Assembly: GCA_046350375.1 (NCBI GenBank)
Contig: JAXMAO010000014.1
Span: 1 to 53,613, forward strand
From: JAXMAO01 sp046350375
GTDB taxonomy: Bacteria; Planctomycetota; Phycisphaerae; UBA1845; UTPLA1
Length of the DNA stretch: 53,613 nucleotides
Reading direction: 5' to 3'
Position 1 is the first letter of the stretch, and the number at the start of each line of letters is the position of its first letter. A program made the translations under genes and the position numbers. Of this stretch, positions 34,738-44,559 are shown piece after piece. Under the pieces are notes generated by a model. It saw only the letters and a program-made list of their open reading frames with translations. It was not told where the DNA came from and ran no database searches.

Positions 34738-36537
34738 ATGAACGTCGGCTGGAAGACGCTGCGCCGGATCGTCGCGCTGCTCGCGGCGTGCACGGCACTT
34801 GCCGGCTGCGATCCGCTTCCGGGCGGGTCGTTTCGTTCGGATCTGCCGCCCGGTCCGCTGACCGACCTGATGGCCGACTACTGGCAGATGAAGCTGCGCG
34901 AGACGCCGGTGCATGCCACCGTCGTCGGCGAGCACCGCTACGACGACCAGCTCGACGACCTGTCGGACACCGCGCGGATCGCCGGCATCGCCGGGCGGCG
35001 GGCCCTGTTGGCGCGGCTCGATGCGCTCGACCTGTCGCGCGATCCGGCCGGGAACCGCCTGAACGCCGAGCTGTTCCGCCGCGCGGTGACCGACGAGATC
35101 ACCGCGGCCGAGCTGCCGGGGCGCTGGATTCCGATCTCGCAGCAGGAAGGGCCGCACATCGCGCTGCCGATGCTGCGGGTTTCGCAGCCGCTGTCGAGCC
35201 GGGAAGAGTCGCTGCGCTACGCCGCGCGGCTGGGGGCGTTTCCAAGGCAGGTCGAGCAGGTGATCGAGCGCATGCGCGGCGGCATGGGCGCCGGCGTGGT
35301 GCCGCCCAAGGTCACCATGGCCCAGGTCGTGCCGCAGCTCGACGCGCAGATCGTGGACGATCCGGCGCGCAGCGAGTTGTTCACCGTCTGGGCCGAGCGC
35401 CGCGCCGCCAAGGCCGACGCCGGCGAACGCCAGGCCATGCTCGACGGAACGCGCCGCGCGGTGGAGGGCTATCGCGCGCTGCGCGACTTTGTGAAGAACG
35501 AGTATCTGCCGAAGTGCACCGACACGGTCGGCATCGGTCACCTGCCGGGCGGCGCCGCGTGGTACGCCACCGAGGTGCGGCTGCACACGACGACGCAGCG
35601 GACGCCGGAAGACCTGCACGCCGTCGGAATGGCGGAGCTGGAGCGGATCCACGGCGAGATGCGGGCCATCATGCGCCGCGTCGGGTTCGAGGGCGAGATT
35701 CCGGCGTTCATGGACCACCTGCGGCAGCGGGCCGACCTGCACGCGCAGTCGGGCGCGGAGCTGATGTCCGGCTTCGCGGCGATTCTGAAACGCAGCGACG
35801 CGGAGCTGCCCAAGGTGTTCGGCCGGCTGCCGAAGACGCCCTACACGCTGCGCGAGATCGAGTCGTTCCGCGCGGCGGCGGCGCCGGCGGCCTATTACTA
35901 CCCCGCGCCGGACGACCATTCGCGGCCGGCGTACTTCTACGTCAACGTCTTCGACCCGAAGCAGCGGCCGAAGTACACCATGGAGGCGCTCGCCTATCAC
36001 GAGGCCATGCCGGGGCATCACCTGCAACTGGCGCTGGCGCAGGAGTGTCGCGGACTGCCGGACTTCCGCCGGCATCAGTACATCACCGCCTACTGCGAAG
36101 GCTGGGGGCTGTACTCGGAATGCCTCGGGAAAGACCTGGGGGGCTATCGCGATCCGTACAGCGACTTCGGCCGGCTGACGTTTGACGCGTGGCGCTCCTG
36201 CCGGCTGGTGGTCGACACCGGCATGCACGCGCTGGGCTGGACGCGTCAGCAGGCGATCGACTTCATGAAAGCGAACACGGCACTGTCACAGATCGACATC
36301 GAGAGCGAGGTCGATCGCTACATCGCGTGGCCGGGACAGGCGCTGGCGTACAAGGTCGGGCAGATCGAGATCATGCGGATGCGGACCGAGGCCGCGGCGG
36401 CGCTCGGGCCGCGGTTCGACCTGCGGGTCTTTCACGACGAGCTGCTGGCGGAAGGCCCGCTGCCGCTCGACCTGCTCCAGACCCGCATGGACGAATGGCT
36501 GACGCGGCAGCGCCGCCCGGCCGTGGCCGCCCGCTGA
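34738..36537 (+). CDS. DUF885-family putative metallopeptidase lipoprotein
   Basis: A 599-residue exported lipoprotein. The lipobox ALAGC puts lipid on Cys22 or nearby. The body is a helical DUF885 domain. The zinc-peptidase-like signature YHEAMPGHHLQLALAQE (HExxxGHH form) lies near residue 418, and the second Glu is expected in ITAYCEGWGLYSE near 452. Related proteins are annotated as carboxypeptidase-like, but their substrates are mostly unknown. Start ATG 34738 has a strong AAGGAG 5 bases upstream. The gene ends 264 bases before the next gene, and a palindrome (36635-36653) lies in that gap. Confidence 0.88.
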   Translation: MNVGWKTLRRIVALLAACTALAGCDPLPGGSFRSDLPPGPLTDLMADYWQMKLRETPVHATVVGEHRYDDQLDDLSDTARIAGIAGRRALLARLDALDLSRDPAGNRLNAELFRRAVTDEITAAELPGRWIPISQQEGPHIALPMLRVSQPLSSREESLRYAARLGAFPRQVEQVIERMRGGMGAGVVPPKVTMAQVVPQLDAQIVDDPARSELFTVWAERRAAKADAGERQAMLDGTRRAVEGYRALRDFVKNEYLPKCTDTVGIGHLPGGAAWYATEVRLHTTTQRTPEDLHAVGMAELERIHGEMRAIMRRVGFEGEIPAFMDHLRQRADLHAQSGAELMSGFAAILKRSDAELPKVFGRLPKTPYTLREIESFRAAAAPAAYYYPAPDDHSRPAYFYVNVFDPKQRPKYTMEALAYHEAMPGHHLQLALAQECRGLPDFRRHQYITAYCEGWGLYSECLGKDLGGYRDPYSDFGRLTFDAWRSCRLVVDTGMHALGWTRQQAIDFMKANTALSQIDIESEVDRYIAWPGQALAYKVGQIEIMRMRTEAAAALGPRFDLRVFHDELLAEGPLPLDLLQTRMDEWLTRQRRPAVAAR

Positions 36538-36634
36538 CGCCGTTGTCCGCCGGGCGCCGCGCTGTCGAAGCGGCAGAAGCGGCCGATCGAGCGCCCGCGT
36601 ACGCCCCACGCGGGCCGGGATGCCGCGGCCCGGA

Positions 36635-36676
36635 TCGGCAACGGTTGCCGATTGGCCGGCCGATTGGCCCACGGCC
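36635..36676. repeat. Short palindrome and tandem repeat downstream of the DUF885 gene
   Basis: A perfect 9-bp inverted repeat atcggcaac-g-gttgccgat (36635-36653) is directly followed by two tandem ggccgattggcc-like units. There is no T run, so it is not a classical terminator. Its role is unknown. Confidence 0.45.
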
Positions 36677-36801
36677 GAGCCGGACGCCGATAGTATCCAG
36701 AGCGGCCGGTGCCCCGTCCTTGCGAGGTCGCCGGGCGGCGGTACACTCGGCGCGGGATGCGCGACAGCGGGCCGCTGTGCGCGACCCTTGGGAGGATCGG
36801 C

Positions 36802-37056
36802 ATGTTGCAGAAGCTCTATCGCCGCCGCCGGCAGATACTGATGCTGGGCGCGGCGCTGCCGTTAATGCAGATGGGCGGCGGATGTGACCCGGTCGGATTC
36901 ACGGCGCAGATCGCCGCCGGCTACGTCAACTCGGCCGCAGTGTCGCTGGTTCAGCTGGGCGTGTCGAGCATCATCTCGACGCTGCTGAGCGCGTTTCCCG
37001 GCTCGAACCTGCTGCGGCTGCTGTTCGTGAATGGCGGCGTGTTCCCCGGCGTATGA
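36802..37056 (+). CDS. Small exported protein, possible lipoprotein (first of a pair)
   Basis: An 84-residue protein with a basic start (MLQKLYRRRRQ), a hydrophobic core and MGGGC near residue 28, which could be a weak lipobox. After the Cys, FTAQIAAGYVNSAAVSLVQLGVSSIISTLLS is an amphipathic or hydrophobic helix, ending in FVNGGVFPGV. GGAGG is 6 bases before ATG 36802. The next gene is similar in size and pattern (Cys, then G-F-x-x-Q-A-A, then V-N), suggesting duplication. Function unknown. Confidence 0.75.
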   Translation: MLQKLYRRRRQILMLGAALPLMQMGGGCDPVGFTAQIAAGYVNSAAVSLVQLGVSSIISTLLSAFPGSNLLRLLFVNGGVFPGV

Positions 37057-37091
37057 GTTCCCACGCGGGTGACCGCGAGCGAGGCTCCACC

Positions 37092-37334
37092 ATGCAGACT
37101 CTGCACTCCCGCCGCGCCTGGCGGGCGCTGTTTCTCGCCGGCGCGACGCTGCTCGTGCTGACCGGCTGCACCAACGGCTACGGCTTCATGGACCAGGCCG
37201 CGGCCACATTTGTGAACGCGGTGCCGCGGACGCTGTTCAACGTCGGCCTGCAGCTCGTGCTGAGCATTCTGAACGGCACCAGCAGCTTCTTCTTCCAGTC
37301 GGGCGGGCAGTTCGGCGGCGGGTTCGGCTCGTAG
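37092..37334 (+). CDS. Small lipoprotein (second of a pair)
   Basis: An 80-residue protein with signal peptide, canonical lipobox LTGC (Cys near residue 23), then GYGFMDQAAATFVNAVPRTLFNVGLQLVLSILNG and a Gly-rich end (GGQFGGGFGS). It resembles the preceding gene after the Cys. ATG 37092 was chosen; an upstream ATG at 37053 overlapping the previous stop would add 13 polar residues. Convergent with moxR, 53 bases apart. Confidence 0.75.
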   Translation: MQTLHSRRAWRALFLAGATLLVLTGCTNGYGFMDQAAATFVNAVPRTLFNVGLQLVLSILNGTSSFFFQSGGQFGGGFGS

Positions 37335-37387
37335 GCGAGACCGGCTTAACTCAGCCACGCGGTCGCGCCGCGCCACCGCAGCGCGCC

Positions 37388-38404
<1,017 letters not shown>

Positions 38405-38443
38405 GCGGTTCGGGTCATCCTTCCTGAATCGTGACGCGGGTCA

Positions 38444-41400
38444 TCAGCCCGGCGGCGGATCGCCGTCCTGGCGGCGGCGCTTGACCTTCAGCAGCCGGGC
38501 AGTGGTCTCCTCGGCGGGCGCATCGCCGGGTTTGGGCTTGGCGGCCGCCGCCGGCTTGTCGGACGCCGTCGCGCCGCCCAGCGCCTGCGTCAGGTCGCCG
38601 GTCGGCCGGGCGTCGGCCGGGGCTTCGAACTTGCGGGTCGCGACCGGGCTGGGCACGGAGCGGACGCGCTCGCCCGACCCGGCGGCCGTTTTGTCGGCGC
38701 GCACCTTGTCGCGCACGCTCTTGAGATCGGTCAACACGACCTCGGCGCGGCGGACCGGAATCAGCCGGCCGGCCATCTCGGCGACGTAGGCCCGCGCCCG
38801 AGCCAGCCACTGTCGCGGATCGATCGCCACGCGGCGCACGGCAACGTCGAGCAGAAAGCAGATGACCGCGGCGCGGAGCAGCAGGCTCCAGAGCGGCTGG
38901 CGCGCCAGCACGGCCGGGAGATTCTTGGCGAACAGGTCGATCTGGTCGGCCGGCAGGTCGAGCCAGCGGCCGTGCGTGGCATCGGCGATCTTCTGCAGCG
39001 CGGCCTCGTCGGCCGACTGGTCGCGGTACTCGGGCGAATAGGCGAGGCTGACGCCGGTGCGGATGAGGGCGGCCGGCTGCCCGCCGCCCGAGGCCTGGAT
39101 GTTGAGCAGGTAGTTGCCGCCGTCGGCGACCGAGAACTGGCCTTCGTAGCGGCCGGGGCCGGTCTGATCGAGCCGGATGGGGCTGGTGGCGCCGCCGGGC
39201 GTGAGGACGATGCCCTGCATCTGGAGGAAGTTGAGATAGTCGGCGTCCTTGTTGAGGGCCTCGACGACGACGCGGCCGCGCCCGCCGTCGATGAAGGTGG
39301 AGACCTCGAAGTCCTTGGCCGAGCCCTGCGACATGCACCAGCGAACCGACTGCGCGAAGATCTTCGAGAAGCCGGACCAGCCGATCCAGTCGGGCCCCCA
39401 GTAGTTCCACCAGCCGCTGGTGAAGGCGACGGTGCGCCCCAGGCCGCACTGCCAGTTGGCGAGGATCGGATCGCCCTTGTCAGAGACGAGCGGCAGCTCG
39501 ATCTGCGACTGCGAGCGCGGCGTCGTGACCACGTAGCCGCGGAGCGGCGGCAGCTCGCGAATGCCGGCCAGCAGGTCGGACGCGTGGTAGCGCACCTTGG
39601 GGGTGAAGGTCTCTTCGCGCAGCAGCGGGCGGCGGACGATCTTGGCTTCCTTGATGAAGATCTGCGGCAGCAGGCGCTCGTCGCCGGACCGGCTGAGGTC
39701 GTAGTAGTTCCCGCCGGTGTCCTGCGCCATCTTCTTCATGGTGCCGATCTGCATGCCGCCGTGCGGGAAGACGCTGATGGCGGTGACGGTGATCTTGTCG
39801 CGGCGCAGGCTGGAGATGAGCTTTGCGGAAGGCGGAGCCGGGTCGCCGTCGGAAATAACGATCATGTGGCGCTGGGCGGCGTCGCGTCGCCCGCGGAGGC
39901 CGTCGTAGGCGAGCTGCATCAGGCTGTCGAAGTCGGGGGCGTCGCCGTGGCCCATGCGGCGGATCTGGTTGGCGATGCCGGGCTTGTCGTCACACAGGCG
40001 CATGGGCACGCCCCAGCCCAGGCCGCCGAACGTCCAGGCGACGACGCCGAAGTAGTCGAGGCTGGAAAGCGTTTTCATGGCCGCGATGGCGGTTTCGACC
40101 CCCCAGTAGTTGCCCTGGGGCATCTCGCAGGCGTGCATGACGATCGCCAGCGCGCCGCGCGGTATCTGGCGAATGGCGTCGACGTCGAAGCGGACCGGCA
40201 TGATGGCCTCGACCAGCGACGACTGCCAGCCGCCGGCGCCGAAGCCGTCGTTGCCGCCCAGCATGATGAGCCCCCCGCCCAGGTCGCGGACGTAGCTGGC
40301 CAGCGAGCGGTGCTGCGTTTCGTTGAACTGGTCGGCCGGGACGTTGGCGAGCAGCACGGCGGCGTATTGCTGCAGCGCGATGGGGTCGAGCTCGGCCTCG
40401 GCGGCGGTGCGGACGTCGAGCAGGATCTTCTCTTTCGCGAGCGCCTCGACCAGCGGCTGGTCGTCACCCGGGTTGGCCGAGATGAGCAGCGCCTTGGCCG
40501 GCCCTTCGACGTTGGTGAAGGCGGTGGCGGCGTTGTTGGCGGCGATGCGGTCGGTGGCCGGGTCGTCGGGCACGAATCGCGCCTCGAAGCGATGGGCCCC
40601 GGCATGGTTCAGCGGCAGGCGGACGCCGAAGGTGTTGAGTCCGGGTTGCAGATCGACCGGCACGCCCGCGCCGGGGACGTTGGACAGGTTGACCAGTCGG
40701 CCGTCGTGGTAGAGCTGCACCTTGCCGCGGGTGGCGCGGCGCGAGCGGAGCGTGAGGCGCAGCGGGGCGTTCTCCTGTTCGCGGGCATAGGCCGGCGCGA
40801 CCAGCCGCTCGAACATCACCTCGGAGTCGTAGTCGTATCGGACCGGCACGACGTCGATGGAGACGTTGTTGGCGGCGGCGGTCTGGACCTCGACGGCGGC
40901 GTCGCCGGCGTTCTGGTTGCCGTCGGAGACCAGGACGATTCGCTTGGCGGTGTCGGCCGGGAAGCAGGCCAGGGCGAGGCGGATGGCGGCGGCGATGTTG
41001 GTGCGGTCGGGCTGGTTGGCGGGCGAGATCATCCGCACGTCGGAGTAGATGCCGCCGTCGGGCCCGGGCTTGTTGGGGAGCTGATCGATGTAGGCCTCGC
41101 CGTCGAAGGTGATGACGCCGACGCGGTCGTTGGCGGGCGGCTTCTGCGTGGTGGCGCGGGCCAGGCGGCGGGCGTCTTCCTGCTTCTCGGCGGGCACGCT
41201 GCGCGACTGGTCGAGCACGAAGATGACCGACAGGTCGCGACTGATGCGGACGTTCTGAAGCCCGGCCAGCGCCAGCACCAGCAGCGCGATCACCAGGGTG
41301 CGCGCCACGAGCGCCGCCATGCGCCGCCCTGGCGACAGCCCGGCCAGCGAGCGCCGCGACCAGAGCCACAGCACGACCGGCAGCAGCAGCAGCCACAAGG

Positions 41401-41446
41401 CCCGCGGCTCGTCGAAGCGATCGTGCCAGGTCACCGCCAGCAGCAT
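38444..41446 (-). CDS. Large membrane protein with VWA and glutamine-amidotransferase-like domains
   Basis: About 1,000 residues. Two N-terminal helices (about residues 15-35 and 45-65) are followed by a VWA domain with the MIDAS motif VIFVLDQSRS (DxSxS) near residue 75 and VLVSDGNQNAGDA near 170. A class I glutamine-amidotransferase-like fold follows, with GGGLIMLGGNDGFGAGGW near 390. A second VWA-like part has VISDGDPAPPSAKLI near 540. A helix near 860 and a charged tail complete it. It is the kind of protein found next to MoxR and DUF58 genes in planctomycetes, likely presenting the VWA part outside the membrane. The start is ATG 41446 or GTG 41455. Confidence 0.85.
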   Translation of the reverse strand: MLLAVTWHDRFDEPRALWLLLLPVVLWLWSRRSLAGLSPGRRMAALVARTLVIALLVLALAGLQNVRISRDLSVIFVLDQSRSVPAEKQEDARRLARATTQKPPANDRVGVITFDGEAYIDQLPNKPGPDGGIYSDVRMISPANQPDRTNIAAAIRLALACFPADTAKRIVLVSDGNQNAGDAAVEVQTAAANNVSIDVVPVRYDYDSEVMFERLVAPAYAREQENAPLRLTLRSRRATRGKVQLYHDGRLVNLSNVPGAGVPVDLQPGLNTFGVRLPLNHAGAHRFEARFVPDDPATDRIAANNAATAFTNVEGPAKALLISANPGDDQPLVEALAKEKILLDVRTAAEAELDPIALQQYAAVLLANVPADQFNETQHRSLASYVRDLGGGLIMLGGNDGFGAGGWQSSLVEAIMPVRFDVDAIRQIPRGALAIVMHACEMPQGNYWGVETAIAAMKTLSSLDYFGVVAWTFGGLGWGVPMRLCDDKPGIANQIRRMGHGDAPDFDSLMQLAYDGLRGRRDAAQRHMIVISDGDPAPPSAKLISSLRRDKITVTAISVFPHGGMQIGTMKKMAQDTGGNYYDLSRSGDERLLPQIFIKEAKIVRRPLLREETFTPKVRYHASDLLAGIRELPPLRGYVVTTPRSQSQIELPLVSDKGDPILANWQCGLGRTVAFTSGWWNYWGPDWIGWSGFSKIFAQSVRWCMSQGSAKDFEVSTFIDGGRGRVVVEALNKDADYLNFLQMQGIVLTPGGATSPIRLDQTGPGRYEGQFSVADGGNYLLNIQASGGGQPAALIRTGVSLAYSPEYRDQSADEAALQKIADATHGRWLDLPADQIDLFAKNLPAVLARQPLWSLLLRAAVICFLLDVAVRRVAIDPRQWLARARAYVAEMAGRLIPVRRAEVVLTDLKSVRDKVRADKTAAGSGERVRSVPSPVATRKFEAPADARPTGDLTQALGGATASDKPAAAAKPKPGDAPAEETTARLLKVKRRRQDGDPPPG

Positions 41447-41563
41447 GCGACTCACCCGATCCGGCGTATCATCGTACCGTCGGCCGCGCCGGCCGCCACG
41501 GGCGCTGCCGCCGGCTCCAATTTTCGCCCCACATTATATTGGGCAGCGCGCGGCGCTTGCCCT

Positions 41564-42310
41564 ATGTTATTCGCAACGATGCAATCCGCCGAGAGCCTGC
41601 ACAGCGAGATCGTCGCCTCCGACCTGCGTCCGGCCGTCGAGGAACTGGCCCAGGCGCTGACCCAGCACGCGCGCGGCGCGCTGTTGGGCATCACGCTCTA
41701 CGGCCGGTGCGTGTCGGAGCGATTCGGCGGGCCGCTGGCGGCGATCACCAGCGTGGCGGTGGTGCGCGAGATCGACATCGACGTCCTGCGGCAGATCGCC
41801 GAACAGGCCGACCGGCTGGCGCGCCTGCGCGTCGCCGCGCCGCTGATGATGACGCCGGCCGGCATCGCCGCGTCGCGCGACACCTTTCCGCTCGAGCTGC
41901 TCGAGATCCAGGACTTCCACGACACGCTCTGGGGCGCCGACCATTTTTCCGCCATCGAGCTGGCCGCCGAGCACGTCCGCCTGGCGGTGGAGCGCGAACT
42001 GAAGCAGATCGGCGTGGTGCTGCGGCAGGCGGTTCTGTCGGCCGGCGGGCGCGATCATGACCTGTCGTTCGCGGTCGAGCACATCGTTGAGCGGGCGATG
42101 CGCGCGCTGCGCGGCCTGCTGTGGCTGCGCGGACGGCGCGGGCCGCTGGATCGCGTCACGGTGACGGCCGAGGTGGCGCGGATCGCCGCGGTCGAACTGC
42201 CCGGCCTGGCCGCGGCGGCGCGGCAGCCGAAGTTCTTCGACTTCGCCGCGTTTCGGTTGCTGTACGACGACATCGAGCGCCTGGCAAAGCTGAGCGATGG
42301 GCTGCGTTAG
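41564..42310 (+). CDS. Nucleotidyltransferase-like protein, active site degenerate
   Basis: A 248-residue soluble protein. GITLYGRCVSERFG near residue 45 and the SVAVVREIDIDVL strand resemble the nucleotidyltransferase fold of related planctomycete proteins (GS motif then DxD), but the GS and acidic residues are not intact. Residues 90-120 (PLMMTPAGIAASRDTFPLELLEIQDFH, by position) are typical of that group. The start is uncertain between ATG 41564 and 41579. A TATATT box at 41535-41540 could be its -10. Its 3' end overlaps the TPM gene by 14 bases, so it is first in a three-gene operon. Confidence 0.7.
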   Translation: MLFATMQSAESLHSEIVASDLRPAVEELAQALTQHARGALLGITLYGRCVSERFGGPLAAITSVAVVREIDIDVLRQIAEQADRLARLRVAAPLMMTPAGIAASRDTFPLELLEIQDFHDTLWGADHFSAIELAAEHVRLAVERELKQIGVVLRQAVLSAGGRDHDLSFAVEHIVERAMRALRGLLWLRGRRGPLDRVTVTAEVARIAAVELPGLAAAARQPKFFDFAAFRLLYDDIERLAKLSDGLR

Positions 42311-43118
42311 ATCCGTGCGGCTGACGCTGTGGCTGATCGGGCTGGCGGCGACCGCTGCGCCGGCGGCCGTTCCGCTGCCGGCCGTTCCGTCGACGCACGT
42401 CGCCGATCTGGCCGGCGTGCTGGACGCGGGCGCGGCGGCGCGGGCCGACGACTGGCTGACGCGGCTGGAGCAGGCCACGGCGGCCCAGGTGGTCGTGCTG
42501 ACGGTGCCGACGCTCGACGGCGAGCCGGTCGAGGAATTCGCGGTCCGGGTCTTCGCCGCCTGGAAGCTGGGGCAGAAGGGACACGACAACGGCGTGCTGG
42601 TCTGCATCGCGGTGAAGGATCGCAAGTATCGCATCGAGGTCGGCTATGGGCTGGAAGGCGTCATGCCGGACGGCTGGTGCGGCGACGTGGGGCGCGAGAT
42701 GTTCGTGCCGGCGTTTCGGCGCGGGCGCTATGGCGAGGGCATCCTGGCGGGCGCGGCAGCCATCGCGACGCGGATCGCGCAATCGGCCGGCGTCGACCTG
42801 GGCGGCGTCCCGCAGCGCAGCGTCACGGCGCCCGCGCGGCGGCGAAAAGGCACGTCGCCGGCGGTGTCGTTTCTGGTTTTCGTAATCGTGGCGCTGATCC
42901 TCTCGGCCCGCGCCAGCGCGCGGCGGAACTGTGTCGTTCGGCGGCGATTCGGCTTCTGGGATGCCATCTGGCTCGGGCAGATGCTGTCGGGCGGCCGGTC
43001 GCGCCGCGGGTGGAGCGGCGGCTCGAGCAGTTGGAGCAACTGGGGCGGCGGCGGCGGATCGTTTGGCGGCGGCGGCGGCGGGTCGTCCGGGGGCGGAGGT
43101 GCATCCGGTGGCTGGTAA
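42297..43118 (+). CDS. TPM-domain exported or membrane protein (YgcG-like)
   Basis: A 273-residue protein. The signal peptide (about 1-24) is followed by a TPM (DUF477) domain, about residues 35-160, with VADLAGVLDAGAAARAD, AAQVVVLTVPTLDGEPVEEFAV and KYRIEVGYGLEGVMPDG (each given in part). A membrane helix lies near 190-205, and the end is Gly/Ser/Trp-rich (GGGGGSFGGGGGGSSGG). This is the standard YgcG layout. Together with LemA directly downstream it forms the common LemA-TPM pair, linked to envelope functions. Overlaps both neighbours (14 bases upstream, 11 bases downstream). Confidence 0.88.
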   Translation: MGCVRSVRLTLWLIGLAATAAPAAVPLPAVPSTHVADLAGVLDAGAAARADDWLTRLEQATAAQVVVLTVPTLDGEPVEEFAVRVFAAWKLGQKGHDNGVLVCIAVKDRKYRIEVGYGLEGVMPDGWCGDVGREMFVPAFRRGRYGEGILAGAAAIATRIAQSAGVDLGGVPQRSVTAPARRRKGTSPAVSFLVFVIVALILSARASARRNCVVRRRFGFWDAIWLGQMLSGGRSRRGWSGGSSSWSNWGGGGGSFGGGGGGSSGGGGASGGW

Positions 43119-43803
43119 TACCTGCAATCAGTGCGGCAATGTCAACCTGGCGGGAGCGCAGTTCTGCGCCCGGTGCGGCGCGACGCTGGCGGGCCCGCCT
43201 CCAATACCCAAGGGAGGATCGGCGATGAGTATCGGCAAGGTGGTCATGGCGGCGCTCCTGATCGTGCTGCTGCTGGGGGTGATCGGCGGCGCCTGCACGC
43301 TCTCCGGCTACAACCGCGTGGTGCGGATGAACGAGGGAGTGAAGTCGGCCTGGAGCCAGGTCGAAAACCAGTTGCAGCGGCGCTACGACCTGATCCCCAA
43401 CCTGGTCGAGACCGTGAAAGGCTATGCCAAACAGGAGAAGGAGCTCTTCGAGAACATCGCCGCGGCACGCACGAAATACTTCCAGCCGGGCGGAAACCCG
43501 GGCGAGAAGATCGAGGCGGCCAACCGCATGGAAGGGCTGCTTTCGCGGCTGCTGGTGCTCAAGGAAACCTACCCCGAGCTCAAGAGCAATCAGAATTTCA
43601 TGCGCCTCCAGGATTCGCTGGAGGGGACCGAGAACCGCGTCGCCGTGGAGCGCAAGCGGTACAACGACGCCGTCAATCTGCTGAACAGCTACGTGCAGGG
43701 CTTCCCCGGGCGGCTCTTTGCCGGCTGGGCCGGCGTGCAGCCCGCGAAGTATTTCGAGACCACCACGCCCGAGGCGAAGGAAGTGCCCAAGGTGAAGTTC
43801 TGA
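43108..43803 (+). CDS. LemA-family protein with N-terminal zinc ribbon
   Basis: A LemA protein whose open frame continues upstream in frame into a zinc ribbon. From GTG 43108 it is 231 residues. The ribbon has CNQCGNVNLAGAQFCARCGA (residues 5-24). A membrane helix (about 44-63), then the LemA helical domain with RYDLIPNLVETVKGYAKQEKE near 92, follow. The ATG 43225 (MSIGKVV) has a strong AAGGGAGG site, so a 192-residue form without the ribbon is equally possible. Both starts may be used. LemA and TPM genes are usually adjacent, as here. The LemA role is unclear. Confidence 0.85.
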   Translation: MAGNTCNQCGNVNLAGAQFCARCGATLAGPPPIPKGGSAMSIGKVVMAALLIVLLLGVIGGACTLSGYNRVVRMNEGVKSAWSQVENQLQRRYDLIPNLVETVKGYAKQEKELFENIAAARTKYFQPGGNPGEKIEAANRMEGLLSRLLVLKETYPELKSNQNFMRLQDSLEGTENRVAVERKRYNDAVNLLNSYVQGFPGRLFAGWAGVQPAKYFETTTPEAKEVPKVKF

Positions 43804-43816
43804 CGGCGGGCGCGAT

Positions 43817-44473
43817 TCACGGTGGCGCCGGCGGCTGGCGCCGCGCGGCGCGAGCCTCGGCGGCGGCCTCGAGCAGCAGCACCGCCCCGAGGTGCAGCCG
43901 GTAGGCGACGTGCGGCCAGCTCAACCCGGCGCGAGAAGCCCGGCGGACAGTCGCGCGCGAAGACATAGACCTCGGCCGCGCCCGATCCGGCAGCGGCAGA
44001 CGGCGTGCTGCTCGTCGCCGACGGCGAACGTGGCGGCGACCGATGCGTCGCTCACCGGCTCGCCCGGCGCGACCTGCGCGACCAGCCCGCACTGCGCCGC
44101 GCCGGTGTCGAATTCGCCCGCCTGCTCGGCCGCCAACTGTGACACGCCCACTTCGAGCATGAACCGCGTCCCGACGTGCAGTTGAAACGCCTCGGCCGCC
44201 GACAGCCCCCAGAGCGGATAGTGATTGGCCGCCGTCCGGCCGACGACCACGTGCAGCGGCTGCGGTTCGCCGCCGGACGCCGGCGCGGCGTCCAGCCGCA
44301 GCACGACGCAAGCGCCCCTCGCCGGCCAGCGGCGAGTCGGCGAAGTGTTCGGCGCCCGCGGGACTGCGATCGACAATGGCGAGGCGCTGCGCTTCCAGGT
44401 AGGCCGCCGCCTCCGCCCACCACGCGGAAAGCGTTTCGGGGGCTGGGTCGGGCAGGCTCGGTACGGCGGACAT
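43817..44473 (-). pseudogene. Hypothetical protein gene with three frame disruptions
   Basis: Three joined frames give one plausible protein. The N-terminal part from ATG 44473 (LPDPAPETLSAWWAEAAAYLEAQRL...) runs to about 44315, where an extra base in a GGGG tract shifts the frame. The middle (GACVVLRLDAAPASGGEPQPL ... HYPLWGLSAAEAFQLHVGT) runs to about 43980. Two further +1 shifts near 43980 and 43925 lead to the segments AAEVYVFARDCPPGF and LSWPHVAYRLHLGAVLLLEAAAEA, ending at 43817. Net gain is three bases, which restores the original frame. No family recognised. It is convergent with lemA, with 13 bases between the stops. Confidence 0.55.
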
Positions 44474-44559
44474 TCGCGTCAGCGTAGCGAAGGCGACGCA
44501 AGGCGAGAAGTCGCGTGCGGGCGGCTATCATCGCCGCGACCGCCGGAGGCCGCGCGAGA

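Noticed and set aside
38972..42310. A 1,112-codon open frame on the plus strand opposite the VWA protein gene
   Set aside because: It is antisense to a gene with clear VWA and amidotransferase-like motifs. High GC in third positions keeps stops rare on the other strand, and the translation has no recognisable domain.
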